46,907 bases of DNA from a virus: the IMG/VR virus record IMGVR_UViG_3300024348_000077, positions 1-46,907 of that record; one strand, given 5' to 3'. Numbering within the stretch: the stretch's first letter is position 1; every line of letters starts with the position of its first letter. Shown here one piece after another: positions 7,838 to 16,697 of the stretch. The notes below the pieces were generated by a model. That model was not told where the DNA came from. It saw only the letters and a list, made by a program, of their open reading frames with translations, and searched no databases. The translations under genes and the position numbers were made by a program.

Positions 7838-8779
7838 ATGAAAAATATATGTTTAGAATTGAGTGAATGTAATGGATTAGGAGACTTAATATGTGCAACT
7901 CCTGCTATTAAAAAAATAAGTGAAGCTTATGATACAAAAATATTAGTCATTTCAAAAATGCCTGAAGTTTTTAAAAATAATCCTTATGTGGAAAGAAGTA
8001 TAAAATCTTCTAGCGTTGATATGGGATATGTTAAAGACAATTATATAGTGCATAATTCTTTTTATAATGTCGGTAGTAAAAATGAAAGGGGCGTAGAATA
8101 CAAGCATAACACAATAGATATTAGACAATTTCATGCTATCAATCTTGGTTTTATGCTTGGCAAAGATGAAATGGAATGTTTTTATATACCAACTGAAGAA
8201 TGTTCTTTTGAAATACCTAAAAAACCTTACATTTTAATACATCCTGTAAGCACATGGCCTTCAAGAACTTGGTCTGCTAAAAATTGGATGAATTTAACAA
8301 AAGAATTAAATGATAAGGGGTACGATGTAGTATCTATTGGAAAGGATTCTTCTGAAACAGGATTTTTTAATGTTCAAAAACCTGTTTTTAATTTTGAGAT
8401 TGAAAAGGGTTTAAATTTAATGAATAAAACTTCTATTTCTGATTGTTGGCACCTTATGATTAATGCTGCTGCATTTGTAACGATGGATAGCGGATTATTA
8501 CATTTAGCAGGTACTACAGATGTTCCAATTATTCATTTAGGTTCATCAATAAAGCCTGAATTTAGAATACCTTATAGAGACAATAGACAAGATTATAAAT
8601 ACGAATATGTAAGAGGTGGATGTAATTTAGAATGTGCTTCTAACATGAAATATGGTGTTGAAACATGGGGAAACATACAAGGTGTACAACCATTAATAGG
8701 ATGCTGTGAAAATAAAGAAAGTTACGAATGTCATCCATCAGTAAAACAAGTATTAGATAAATTAATAGAAATGATATGA
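7838..8779 (+). CDS. GT9-like glycosyltransferase (heptosyltransferase family)
   Basis: 313 residues with a two-Rossmann (GT-B) look. The N-terminal GLGDLICATPAIKKI (13-27) is the hallmark of ADP-heptose:LPS heptosyltransferase-like GT9 enzymes. The C-terminal half has ILIHPVSTWPSRTWSAKNW and FVTMDSGLLHLAGTTDVPIIHLG, the donor-binding segment. A Cys-rich tail (GGCNLECASN, GCCENKESYECH) is reminiscent of the metal-bound cysteines in TibC-like enzymes. Soluble, cytoplasmic. It follows two oxygenases and precedes a large glycosyltransferase with four bases of overlap. Donor and acceptor are not known. Confidence 0.8.
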   Translation: MKNICLELSECNGLGDLICATPAIKKISEAYDTKILVISKMPEVFKNNPYVERSIKSSSVDMGYVKDNYIVHNSFYNVGSKNERGVEYKHNTIDIRQFHAINLGFMLGKDEMECFYIPTEECSFEIPKKPYILIHPVSTWPSRTWSAKNWMNLTKELNDKGYDVVSIGKDSSETGFFNVQKPVFNFEIEKGLNLMNKTSISDCWHLMINAAAFVTMDSGLLHLAGTTDVPIIHLGSSIKPEFRIPYRDNRQDYKYEYVRGGCNLECASNMKYGVETWGNIQGVQPLIGCCENKESYECHPSVKQVLDKLIEMI

Positions 8780-11481
8780 AAAAAAAGCTACTAATTATTA
8801 CGCCACATTTAAGTACAGGTGGAGCTCCACAGGTTACAGTAAACAAAATTTCATTAATAAAAGAAGATTTTGAGATTAAAGTTATTGAACATGCTTTTGT
8901 TGCTTGGGCCTTCGTAGTTCAAAGGAATAGAATTATTGATTTAGTTGGAGAACAAAACTTTCATTCTTTAGGAGAAGATAAGTATAGTGAACTTATGCAA
9001 ATTATGCAACAGTTCAATCCTGATGTAGTATCTATGGAAGAGTTTCCTGAAATGTTTATGGATGATAAAATGTCTAGCTTTTTATATTCAGAAACAAGAA
9101 GTTGGAAAATAGTAGAAACTACGCATGATAGCAGTTTTAACCCCATAAACAAAAAATGGATGCCTGACAAGTTTGTATTTGTTAGCCCATATAATATGAT
9201 GAAGTACGACCACTTAAATGTACCTCAAGAGATTATTGAATATCCAATTGATGCTAAAACTTCAGATAAAAGGATTGCAAGAGAGAAATTAGGACTTGAG
9301 CATGATTACAAACATGCGGTAATAATAGGCTTATTTACACCTAGAAAGAATCAGAAATACGGCTTTGAAATGGGAGAAAAGCTAAAAGACTATAAAATAA
9401 AGTTTCACTTCTTAGGAAATCAAGCAGGTAATTTTGAGAGCTATTGGAAACCAATGATGGATAATAAGCCCGAAAACTGCGTTATTTGGGGAGAAAGAAG
9501 CGATACAGAGGACTTTATTAGGGCGGCTGACCTTTTCTTCTTCCCTTCTAAAGGAGACCGAGGAAATAAGGAATTAAACCCTATTGTAATAAAAGAAGCT
9601 GCAGAGTATAAGCAAATACCTAAGCTAATATATAACCTAGATGTTTATTTAAACAGATGGAACGGATATGAAGATTTTCATTATTTAACAGGTAATCTTA
9701 CTGAAGATGCTGACAAAGTTATAGAACTGACTCAAGCAAAACCTACTAATAACAAAAGAGAAGTCATTATTGTGGGTACATGGCCTAATTTGGATAGCAG
9801 AGTACAACTTACAAAAGATACTATTAATAGCTTAAAGCCATTGGGTAGAAAGATTATGCTTTTATCACATTACCCTGTTGATGAAGATATTCAAAAAATG
9901 GTTGACTACTATATATACGATGAGCATAACCCATTGACTCATCATTCATATTATACAAGATTTTATAGATTTACAGATGACTACCATGCTGAAATTAACA
10001 TTAATGGGTTAAAAAACAGCAATCAATCGTTAACCGTATTAACAAACCTATTTAACGGAGCAAAAGCTGCCAAAGCATTAGGATATGAAGCTTTCTTTTA
10101 TACTACTTATGATGTTGTTTTAGACCCTAGGGATATAACAAATATTGAGAAAGCATTTGATATTGATGCAAAAGAACCATACATGTATAAGGCTTATCTA
10201 GGTAGCTTGAACACTCCTTTTGGGAAAGGTATACAAACGAATGGAATGGCTTTTAGTGTTGATTTTTTCTTAAATACTTTTGATGATGTAAGGACTGCAG
10301 AAGAGTACAATAATATTTGTCAAAATATTGGTGCTCAAAACTTCCTTGAAGATTATTTACTTAAAAAACTAAAAGGCCTAGAAAAAGAATATTTTATTGA
10401 GCATAACGATGAAGAAACCCTTTTAAAGCATAGTGGATTAGGTGTAGCATCAAACTCTGAATATTATTCAATTATACCTATTGTAGGAAAGCCTAATAAC
10501 TATATGTTCTATTTCTTTACTTACAATGTAGATAGCAGAAAGGTTAATATTACTATGCGTGAAGGAGGACAAGATTTTTTCATATACAGATGGCAAATTG
10601 ATAAAAGCAAAGAGTTTAAAAAAGAATTTGAATACAAAGGTCGTGAAATTGAAGTAGAGCTTGATTTTTATGATGGAGATAGAATATATAAAAATGAAAA
10701 GCATGTTTTAAATGATAAAACCCTTCATAAATACGAGCATACAGGACATTATAAGATTAAAAATAGAAAACCTAAAATTAGATTAGTTCACTTACAAACA
10801 ACTAGAAATGACGAAAGAGAACAAAAAAGTAGAGAATCCCTCAATCATGTGGCCAACTACGGGTGGGAATATATCTTACACACCAATATCCCCTATGGAG
10901 ACTTGCCACCTAAGTACAACTGCCAACGACCAAACTGCGTTTCAATGGACCTCTTCAATGACGAGCAAGTTCGTGAATTGGGGACCGCACTTACTCCTTC
11001 ACATTACGGATGCTTCGAATCATTTAAAAATGGAATTATGAGTGAATTTGATGACAGTATTGATTTTCTTATAGTTTGCGAAGGGGACTGTATTATTGAA
11101 GTGCCTATACACGAATTTGTAGAGAAAGTTGAAAAGTCTTATCAAATTATAGAAGATAATAAAATAGGTTATATGTCTTTTGGGGATGTAAAAACATTGG
11201 AACATGGTTGGTTACAATCTCCTGTTAGAGAAGTTGTTCCTGACCAAGATTTATTATTTATTACCGACCATATTATTGGACTACAATGTATTGGCTTTCC
11301 AAAAAGCGTTAAAAAATGGCTTTTAGAAAGATTAAGAACTGAAAAATGGGATGCCGCAGATATGTTTTTTAACCATATTTTTTACGGAAGTCCTCATAAG
11401 TTTGGTATTGTGCATAACAGATTAACAACACAAGCTGAAGGATTTTCATTAATTGACAAACAAGAAAAGAAATTTATATGA
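8776..11481 (+). CDS. Three-module glycosyltransferase (GT4-like + GT-A-like + GT25-like)
   Basis: 901 residues. Residues ~1-330 look GT-B/GT4-like (ITPHLSTGGAPQVTVNK; IIGLFTPRKNQKYGFEM; ELNPIVIKEAAE). Residues ~330-650 look like a GT-A domain found in large viral and bacterial sugar transferases (LTNLFNGAKAAKALGYEAFF, then YDVVLDPRD as a likely DxD-type site). Residues ~670-901 resemble GT25, the family of LPS and procollagen galactosyltransferases: ALTPSHYGCFESF (739-751; family GCxxSHxxxW) and FLIVCEGDCII (764-774; family I.EDD). EGD replaces EDD, so activity of this module is uncertain. A short patch of different base composition lies in the GT25-like part. Acceptor inferred to be a virion fibre. 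Confidence 0.75.
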   Translation: MKKKLLIITPHLSTGGAPQVTVNKISLIKEDFEIKVIEHAFVAWAFVVQRNRIIDLVGEQNFHSLGEDKYSELMQIMQQFNPDVVSMEEFPEMFMDDKMSSFLYSETRSWKIVETTHDSSFNPINKKWMPDKFVFVSPYNMMKYDHLNVPQEIIEYPIDAKTSDKRIAREKLGLEHDYKHAVIIGLFTPRKNQKYGFEMGEKLKDYKIKFHFLGNQAGNFESYWKPMMDNKPENCVIWGERSDTEDFIRAADLFFFPSKGDRGNKELNPIVIKEAAEYKQIPKLIYNLDVYLNRWNGYEDFHYLTGNLTEDADKVIELTQAKPTNNKREVIIVGTWPNLDSRVQLTKDTINSLKPLGRKIMLLSHYPVDEDIQKMVDYYIYDEHNPLTHHSYYTRFYRFTDDYHAEININGLKNSNQSLTVLTNLFNGAKAAKALGYEAFFYTTYDVVLDPRDITNIEKAFDIDAKEPYMYKAYLGSLNTPFGKGIQTNGMAFSVDFFLNTFDDVRTAEEYNNICQNIGAQNFLEDYLLKKLKGLEKEYFIEHNDEETLLKHSGLGVASNSEYYSIIPIVGKPNNYMFYFFTYNVDSRKVNITMREGGQDFFIYRWQIDKSKEFKKEFEYKGREIEVELDFYDGDRIYKNEKHVLNDKTLHKYEHTGHYKIKNRKPKIRLVHLQTTRNDEREQKSRESLNHVANYGWEYILHTNIPYGDLPPKYNCQRPNCVSMDLFNDEQVRELGTALTPSHYGCFESFKNGIMSEFDDSIDFLIVCEGDCIIEVPIHEFVEKVEKSYQIIEDNKIGYMSFGDVKTLEHGWLQSPVREVVPDQDLLFITDHIIGLQCIGFPKSVKKWLLERLRTEKWDAADMFFNHIFYGSPHKFGIVHNRLTTQAEGFSLIDKQEKKFI

Positions 11482-12518
11482 GAATAGCACAAGTTATAAG
11501 TAGCAATTTGCCTATTTTACCGACAGGTCAAAGAGGATGGGGAGCAACTGAATTAATTATGGATGAGTATACTAAAAACTTTAGAATACTAGGAAATGAA
11601 GTAGACTTATTATATTTAAACAATGTTCAACCTAAAATGTATGACATAGTTCACATACATGTGGCAAACCTTTGTATTGAAGCACATAAAAGGGGTATTG
11701 AGTATGTATATTCTACACATGACCATCATAGCTACCATTATGGGAAAAATAGTAGTAACTATAAAGAGCAATTGGAAGCAATGAAAAAATCTATTTTCTC
11801 TTTAGCTCCTGCTGAATATGTAGTTGACTATTTTGATGATACAGATAAGTTATTTTATTTATCACATGGCGTAGATATTAATTATTATACACCAACTAAA
11901 GCATTTTATTCTGTTAAAAATGAACCCGTAGTACATAAGCTATTGATGTGTGCTAACAATGGAGTTGCAGGGGATTATGGAGCAGACAGAAAGGGTTTTA
12001 GATATGGTATTGAAGCTGCTAAAATGTTAAACCTTCCAATTACTATAGTTGGTGCAGATGCTAATACTAAATTTTTTGAAATACACAAAGATTTATTACA
12101 ATATGATAAATTGACTGTTATTGACACAAATCCAAATGAAGAAGAAAAGTTAAAGATTTTTCAAGACCATACTATTTTCTTACATCCATCTAATCTTGAA
12201 TATGGACATCCTAATTTGACTTTACTTGAGGCTGCTAGTGTTTGTATGCCTATGGTGGCTACATATAAAGGAAGTAAGGATATTGCAGGTTTAGTTAAAA
12301 TAAATGAATTATCAAATAGTAGTGTAGTTGCAGGTATTCAGGTTGTTATGAACGATTACGAAAGAATGATTGATAATATGGCTAAAGAGAGAAGTTCATA
12401 TAGTTGGTTAAATGTATGTAAAAAGTTAGAAAAAAAATATAATGCAGTACAGCAATTTCAAAATTATGATTCAGGTAAGATTAGAGAAAAATATGTTAAT
12501 GTATATCAAAATATTTAA
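11478..12518 (+). CDS. GT4-family glycosyltransferase
   Basis: 346 residues. GT-B features: N-terminal MRIAQVISSNLPILPTGQRGWGATELIM (the glycine-rich acceptor loop of GT4 enzymes), DIVHIHVAN (~57-65), STHDHHSYHYG, HGVDINYYTP (~132-141), the Rossmann segment KGFRYGIEAAKML with ITIVGAD, and the donor-site signature LHPSNLEYGHPNLTLLEAAS (~235-254; the second Glu is the usual nucleotide-sugar contact). No membrane segment. Overlaps the upstream gene by four bases. The sugar cannot be deduced. Confidence 0.85.
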   Translation: MRIAQVISSNLPILPTGQRGWGATELIMDEYTKNFRILGNEVDLLYLNNVQPKMYDIVHIHVANLCIEAHKRGIEYVYSTHDHHSYHYGKNSSNYKEQLEAMKKSIFSLAPAEYVVDYFDDTDKLFYLSHGVDINYYTPTKAFYSVKNEPVVHKLLMCANNGVAGDYGADRKGFRYGIEAAKMLNLPITIVGADANTKFFEIHKDLLQYDKLTVIDTNPNEEEKLKIFQDHTIFLHPSNLEYGHPNLTLLEAASVCMPMVATYKGSKDIAGLVKINELSNSSVVAGIQVVMNDYERMIDNMAKERSSYSWLNVCKKLEKKYNAVQQFQNYDSGKIREKYVNVYQNI

Positions 12519-12521
12519 TTT

Positions 12522-13052
12522 ATGAGAGTAGAATCAGTAATAATATCAGATTTCTATAACAATGTTGATGAAGTTAGAGAATTTGCTCTTTCACAAGAAT
12601 TTGGAGTGAAAGGTAACTTCCCTAGTTTTAGAACTAAACCATTCTTAAATGATAATATCAAAAAAGTTATAGAAGATACTATTCAACCATTATCAGGAAA
12701 TATTACTTGGCTAGTAGATGAATATACGGGGGCTTTTCAATATACAACTGCTGAAAATAGGTCATGGTTACATGTAGATGGTACAGATTGGGCAGGAGTT
12801 TGCTATTTAACACCTGATGCTCCATTATCAGGAGGTACAGGTTTATTTAGGAAAAAAACAAAAGAAATATCTCATTTTTCTGCAGATTTTTATGATATGA
12901 CACAATGGGAACTTGTAGATAGAATAGGTAACCTATACAATAGACTTATTCTATATAGAGGAGACTTATATCATACTTCTCTTGATTATTTTGGTAGAGA
13001 TTTACAAACAGGAAGATTATTTCAAACATTCTTTTTTAATACAGAATTTTAA
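12522..13052 (+). CDS. DUF6445-like 2OG-Fe(II) oxygenase
   Basis: 176 residues. SWLHVDGTDWAGVCYLTP contains His84-x-Asp86, GDLYHTSLDYFG supplies His151 and TGRLFQTFFFN supplies a basic residue: a complete HxD...H...R iron/2OG facial triad. The N-terminus MRVESVIISDFYNNVDEVREFAL matches the DUF6445 pattern (V.DDFY.NPD.VR.FAL). Members usually lie near tryptophan halogenases or sugar/amide modification genes, so a hydroxylase role is likely but the substrate is open. Between two glycosyltransferase genes in a tight operon. Confidence 0.75.
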   Translation: MRVESVIISDFYNNVDEVREFALSQEFGVKGNFPSFRTKPFLNDNIKKVIEDTIQPLSGNITWLVDEYTGAFQYTTAENRSWLHVDGTDWAGVCYLTPDAPLSGGTGLFRKKTKEISHFSADFYDMTQWELVDRIGNLYNRLILYRGDLYHTSLDYFGRDLQTGRLFQTFFFNTEF

Positions 13053-13054
13053 TT

Positions 13055-14131
13055 ATGATAACTTACAACATCCACCATGTAAATGGACTTTACTTTGAAA
13101 TTACTGATGACGAAGGTAAAAATAGAGAATACGATATTACATTCTATAATAGGAAAGAGTCTAAGAACATATATGATACTAAATTAAAAGTAGGTTCATG
13201 GGCTAGATTAGATAGAAAATACCTCTCAGATGTGGCCGTAATGGTTAAATATGAAGGAAGAGTAATTAAGCAAATTAACTTTTTAGATGAGATTAAAGGT
13301 AAAAGAGTATTCATATCTTTTGAGAGCAAAGCTTTAGGAGACACTTTAGCTTGGATGCCTTACTGTGCTGAATTTGCCAAGTATTATCAATGTAAAGTAG
13401 TTGTATCAACTTTTAAAAATTTCCTTTTTGAGAATCAATACCCTGAATTAGAGTTTGTAGGTAGAGGAGAGGTTGTAAATAACATAGTTGCTATGTTTGA
13501 GTTAGGTTGGTATTGGGAGACTAACAAAGAACCTGTAAACCCTATATTGATTCCGTTACAGAAATCAGCTACTAATATACTTAATTTGCCCTATCAGGAA
13601 TTGATACCTAATTTGGATTTTACCCCAAAAGAGAGGCCTTATGAGCAGAAATATGTTTGTATTTCAATACATTCTACTGCACAGCTTAAATATTGGTATT
13701 ATTGGCAGGAATTAATAGATTGGCTAGTTTCAGAAGGATATAAAGTAATTGAAATTTCAAATCAAGATACTTTAGACTTAAATAACATAGACTTATTAAA
13801 AGATAGGTCGATGGAAAACACAATGAATGTAATTCATCATTCTGAGTTCTTTATTGGGCTTTCAAGCGGACTTGGATGGTTGTCATGGGCTATGCGTAAA
13901 AAAGTCTTTATGATAGCTAATTTTACCAATGCTGACCATGAATTTAGTCATAACACTATTAGAATTACAAATGAGGCTGTTTGTCATGGATGTTGGCATA
14001 ATCCTTTATTTAGATTTAATAAAGGCGATTGGAACTATTGTCCTGAGCATGAAGATACACCAAGACAATTTGAGTGTCATAAATCAATTAGTGCTCAAAA
14101 AGTAATTAATTTAATTAAGCAAAATAGATAA
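13055..14131 (+). CDS. TibC/BAHT-like protein O-heptosyltransferase
   Basis: 358 residues. The N-terminal ~100 residues form a beta-rich domain; then VFISFESKALGDTLAWMPYCAEF (~96-118) starts the GT-B region, with SIHSTAQLKYWYYWQELIDWL and FIGLSSGLGWLSWAMRKKVFMI further on. The C-terminus carries four cysteines (310, 313, 329, 341) in CHGCWHNPLFRF...WNYC...EC, the iron-binding arrangement of autotransporter heptosyltransferases such as TibC and AAH. Those enzymes add heptose from ADP-heptose to Ser/Thr of surface beta-helical proteins, so this gene points directly to O-glycosylation of protein. Here the acceptors would be the Thr/Ser-rich virion fibres (inference). Confidence 0.8.
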   Translation: MITYNIHHVNGLYFEITDDEGKNREYDITFYNRKESKNIYDTKLKVGSWARLDRKYLSDVAVMVKYEGRVIKQINFLDEIKGKRVFISFESKALGDTLAWMPYCAEFAKYYQCKVVVSTFKNFLFENQYPELEFVGRGEVVNNIVAMFELGWYWETNKEPVNPILIPLQKSATNILNLPYQELIPNLDFTPKERPYEQKYVCISIHSTAQLKYWYYWQELIDWLVSEGYKVIEISNQDTLDLNNIDLLKDRSMENTMNVIHHSEFFIGLSSGLGWLSWAMRKKVFMIANFTNADHEFSHNTIRITNEAVCHGCWHNPLFRFNKGDWNYCPEHEDTPRQFECHKSISAQKVINLIKQNR

Positions 14132-14132
14132 T

Positions 14133-14777
14133 ATGAAAGGCGAAATTATTTCAATGTTCCCTACTTGTTTATTATTAAATAATATAGATAGAGAATTTAA
14201 TGAAGACGAAATAAATTGTATTTTAGAATATAAAGATGGTGTTCGTGAAAACACAGGCAATATTACTACTGACGATGTTTTTGTATTAGAAAACCCAAGA
14301 TTATCAGATTTAAAAAAATTAATTAATGAAGCTTTAAATGACTATTTAAAACAAATATATCATCCCATAAATAATGTTAAATTATTATCAACTATTTCAT
14401 GGCTAAATTTTACAGATAAAACTCAATATCATCATAAACATTACCATCATAATAGTATTGTAAGTGGATGCTTGTACATAAATGCTAAAAGAGAATCAGA
14501 TTGTATTTTTTTTACAAAAAGAGCCACAGGGGAAAATTGGCAATTACAAGCTAATAACTATAATGCTTTTAATTCTAATGAGTTTACTTTACCTGTACAT
14601 ACAGGAGATTTAGTATTATTCCCATCTAATTTAATACATAGCGTTCCTCAAACTGACCATGACTACACTAGAATTAGTCTTGCATTTAATTCTTTCTTTT
14701 CAGGAGAATTGGGATTCATTGATGGAGCTATGAAAGGAATTAATTTTTTAAAAATTCAATTACCAAACCAACAATAA
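14133..14777 (+). CDS. 2OG-Fe(II) oxygenase-like protein, first of a tandem triplet
   Basis: 214 residues. MFPTCLLLNNIDREF (8-22) and LSTISWLNFT precede HKHYHHNSIVSGCLYINA (101-118; His103 and His105/106), LVLFPSNLIHSVP (160-172; His169) and TRISLAFNSFF (Arg180), the signature of PF13759 oxygenases (HxHxNSxxSGxxY, FPSxLxH, RxSxxFN). The next two genes are full-length paralogues. The HxH pair in place of HxD is shared by all three. Two bases downstream of the heptosyltransferase. Hydroxylates an unknown substrate. Confidence 0.8.
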   Translation: MKGEIISMFPTCLLLNNIDREFNEDEINCILEYKDGVRENTGNITTDDVFVLENPRLSDLKKLINEALNDYLKQIYHPINNVKLLSTISWLNFTDKTQYHHKHYHHNSIVSGCLYINAKRESDCIFFTKRATGENWQLQANNYNAFNSNEFTLPVHTGDLVLFPSNLIHSVPQTDHDYTRISLAFNSFFSGELGFIDGAMKGINFLKIQLPNQQ

Positions 14778-14780
14778 TTT

Positions 14781-15440
14781 ATGGAAAAAGGATTTATATT
14801 GCCAATATTCCCAACCGTAATAACAATGAATAAAATCTATAGGCCTTTTACTCAAGAAGAGCTTGATTTTATGCTTTCATTTAAAGACAAAGTTCGTGAA
14901 AATCAATCTAATACAGAAGATATATATATACTTGAAAATCAAAAGCTTTTGGATATTAAGAAATTATGCGAAAATGCTTTGAACGATTATTTGTTACAAG
15001 TTTATGACCCAATAAACCCAAATAACATTAGTTTAAAAATAACCCATTCTTGGCTTAATTTTACTAAAAAAGGTCAGTTTCATCATCCACATACTCATCA
15101 TAATAGCATTTTGTGTGGATGTCTTTATGTCAATGCTACTAAAGACAAAGATACAATAACATTTACAAAAATGGATTCAGGAGAAAATTGGCAGATACAA
15201 ACTAATAATGAAAATAGTATAAATAGTAACCAATTTACAATATCAGTTGAAACAGGGGATATTATTATTTTCCCATCAAATTTAACTCATACCGTTCCAA
15301 CAATAGAAACAGATGGCAGAGTTTCTTTAGCTTTTAACTCTTTCTTTTCAGGAAATATCGGTTTTATAGAAGGACCATTGAAAGGAATTAATTTTTTAAA
15401 AATAGATTTACCAAACCAAAAACAATTTAAACCTTTATAG
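14781..15440 (+). CDS. 2OG-Fe(II) oxygenase-like protein, second of a tandem triplet
   Basis: 219 residues. Same motifs in the same order as its neighbours: IFPTVITMNKIYRPFT, LKITHSWLNFT, PHTHHNSILCGCLYVNA (103-119), IIIFPSNLTHTVP (His170) and GRVSLAFNSFF (Arg180). The first Ser of the SG pair is Cys (LCG), a small variation in the conserved loop. About half identical to the preceding gene by eye, including the C-terminal block GPLKGINFLKIDLPNQ, so the duplication looks recent. Operonic with both neighbours. Confidence 0.8.
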   Translation: MEKGFILPIFPTVITMNKIYRPFTQEELDFMLSFKDKVRENQSNTEDIYILENQKLLDIKKLCENALNDYLLQVYDPINPNNISLKITHSWLNFTKKGQFHHPHTHHNSILCGCLYVNATKDKDTITFTKMDSGENWQIQTNNENSINSNQFTISVETGDIIIFPSNLTHTVPTIETDGRVSLAFNSFFSGNIGFIEGPLKGINFLKIDLPNQKQFKPL

Positions 15441-15441
15441 T

Positions 15442-16068
15442 ATGCAATACATGATACATTCATTATTTCCTACTCCTATTGTAAAAACTAATTTTAATAG
15501 AGAATTTACATTAGAAGAATTAGATATAGTCTTTTCAGAAAAAAAAGGCCATAGCGTTGGTAATAGTAGCTCAAATAATAGAAGGATTTTAGAAAACCCT
15601 GCTTTTATTGAAATTAAAAAATTTTCTCAAGATTGCTTAGATTTATGGGTTGATAAAATAATAGCACCTGCTTATGAAAATTCTGTAAAATTAAAAATTA
15701 CGCAGTCATGGTTGAATTATACCGATAAAAAAGGACATCATCATTTACACTATCATCCAAATAGCGTTATAAGTGGCGTTATATATATACAAGCAACTGA
15801 ATTTAAAGACCAAATTGAATTTCAAAATACAGATATAAACCCATGGCATATTCATACAGAAACATCAAATGCTTTTAATAGTAATTTATATCATGTACCT
15901 GTAAAAACAGGAGATGTTGTATTATTTCCATCTACTATTTATCATGGTGTACCTGAAGTACAAGGAGATAAAACTAGAATAAGTTTAGCTTTTAATTCTT
16001 TTTGGGTTGGGGGAATTGGATATTCCAATGATGAGACTAACTACTTAGAAATTAAAGATATATACTAG
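15442..16068 (+). CDS. 2OG-Fe(II) oxygenase-like protein, third of a tandem triplet
   Basis: 208 residues. LFPTPIVKTNFNREFT, LKITQSWLNYT, HLHYHPNSVISGVIYIQA (101-118; His103, His105), VVLFPSTIYHGVP (His168) and TRISLAFNSFW (Arg179). It is closest to the general family because it keeps HPNS. The C-terminal GINFLK block of the two preceding paralogues is replaced by a different tail. Last gene of the plus-strand island; its stop abuts the stop of the convergent minus-strand hydroxylase with no base between. Confidence 0.8.
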   Translation: MQYMIHSLFPTPIVKTNFNREFTLEELDIVFSEKKGHSVGNSSSNNRRILENPAFIEIKKFSQDCLDLWVDKIIAPAYENSVKLKITQSWLNYTDKKGHHHLHYHPNSVISGVIYIQATEFKDQIEFQNTDINPWHIHTETSNAFNSNLYHVPVKTGDVVLFPSTIYHGVPEVQGDKTRISLAFNSFWVGGIGYSNDETNYLEIKDIY

Positions 16069-16668
16069 TTATTTATAATGTTCCCCACCTAACCATAACA
16101 CTAGAGACTTTCTTACTCCTTTAGTAATAGGTGTAACCCTGTGCATCATATATGAAGGGAATACAACTGTAAGCCCTTTCATTTTCATTATTGATTCTGA
16201 ATTTTCAGGATTTCCACCTTTAAAATATTGTAACTCCCCTCCTTCATACTCACTAGGGTCTGATAGTTGTACTACCATAGAAACTTTTCTTTTTGACATT
16301 AACCCATTTCCTATATCTTGATGCCATCCATAATGTCCTTCTTGAGTAGCATGGTATTCTGTATATTGAATATTATCTATAACTGAATATAAATCAAAAT
16401 TCCAACTATTTTTATTAGCTTCAGATGCTAATTCCATTAGTTTAAAATATAACCAACCAAAACCATCATTTTTTGGAATCCATTTAACATTAGATGACCT
16501 TATTTCTTTATTAAATTTACCTTCTCCTGCAACAAGAGCTTCATGGTATGGTAACTTTTCTACTAAACTAAAAACTTTATCTATTTCTTGTTGATTTAAA
16601 CCGATTTGAAAATAGTAATAATTTACCATATCACATTCTGCGGTTTCAAAGATGGGTTGGATTTGCAT
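16069..16668 (-). CDS. 2OG-Fe(II) hydroxylase with canonical prolyl-hydroxylase-type triad
   Basis: 199 residues. YGWHQDIG (His116-x-Asp118), VVFPSYMMHRVTP (His176) and KGVRKSLVLWL (Arg186) form the full iron- and 2OG-binding set of the P4H/PKHD hydroxylase group; YEGGELQYF (~141-149) is the conserved strand in between. No signal peptide. The gene lies 29 bases downstream of a collagen-like fibre gene in the same direction and has no promoter-sized gap, so it is almost certainly co-transcribed with the fibres. Protein hydroxylation of those fibres is the obvious inference, though the collagen prolines are in the X position, atypical for a 4-hydroxylase. Confidence 0.85.
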   Translation of the reverse strand: MQIQPIFETAECDMVNYYYFQIGLNQQEIDKVFSLVEKLPYHEALVAGEGKFNKEIRSSNVKWIPKNDGFGWLYFKLMELASEANKNSWNFDLYSVIDNIQYTEYHATQEGHYGWHQDIGNGLMSKRKVSMVVQLSDPSEYEGGELQYFKGGNPENSESIMKMKGLTVVFPSYMMHRVTPITKGVRKSLVLWLGGEHYK

Positions 16669-16697
16669 GGTTATTTTTTAAATTTTATTTTTTATTT

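Noticed and set aside
10808-11041. Extra plus-strand gene inside the large glycosyltransferase
   Set aside because: It overlaps fully in another frame and has no leader; it is open only because of the locally different base composition.
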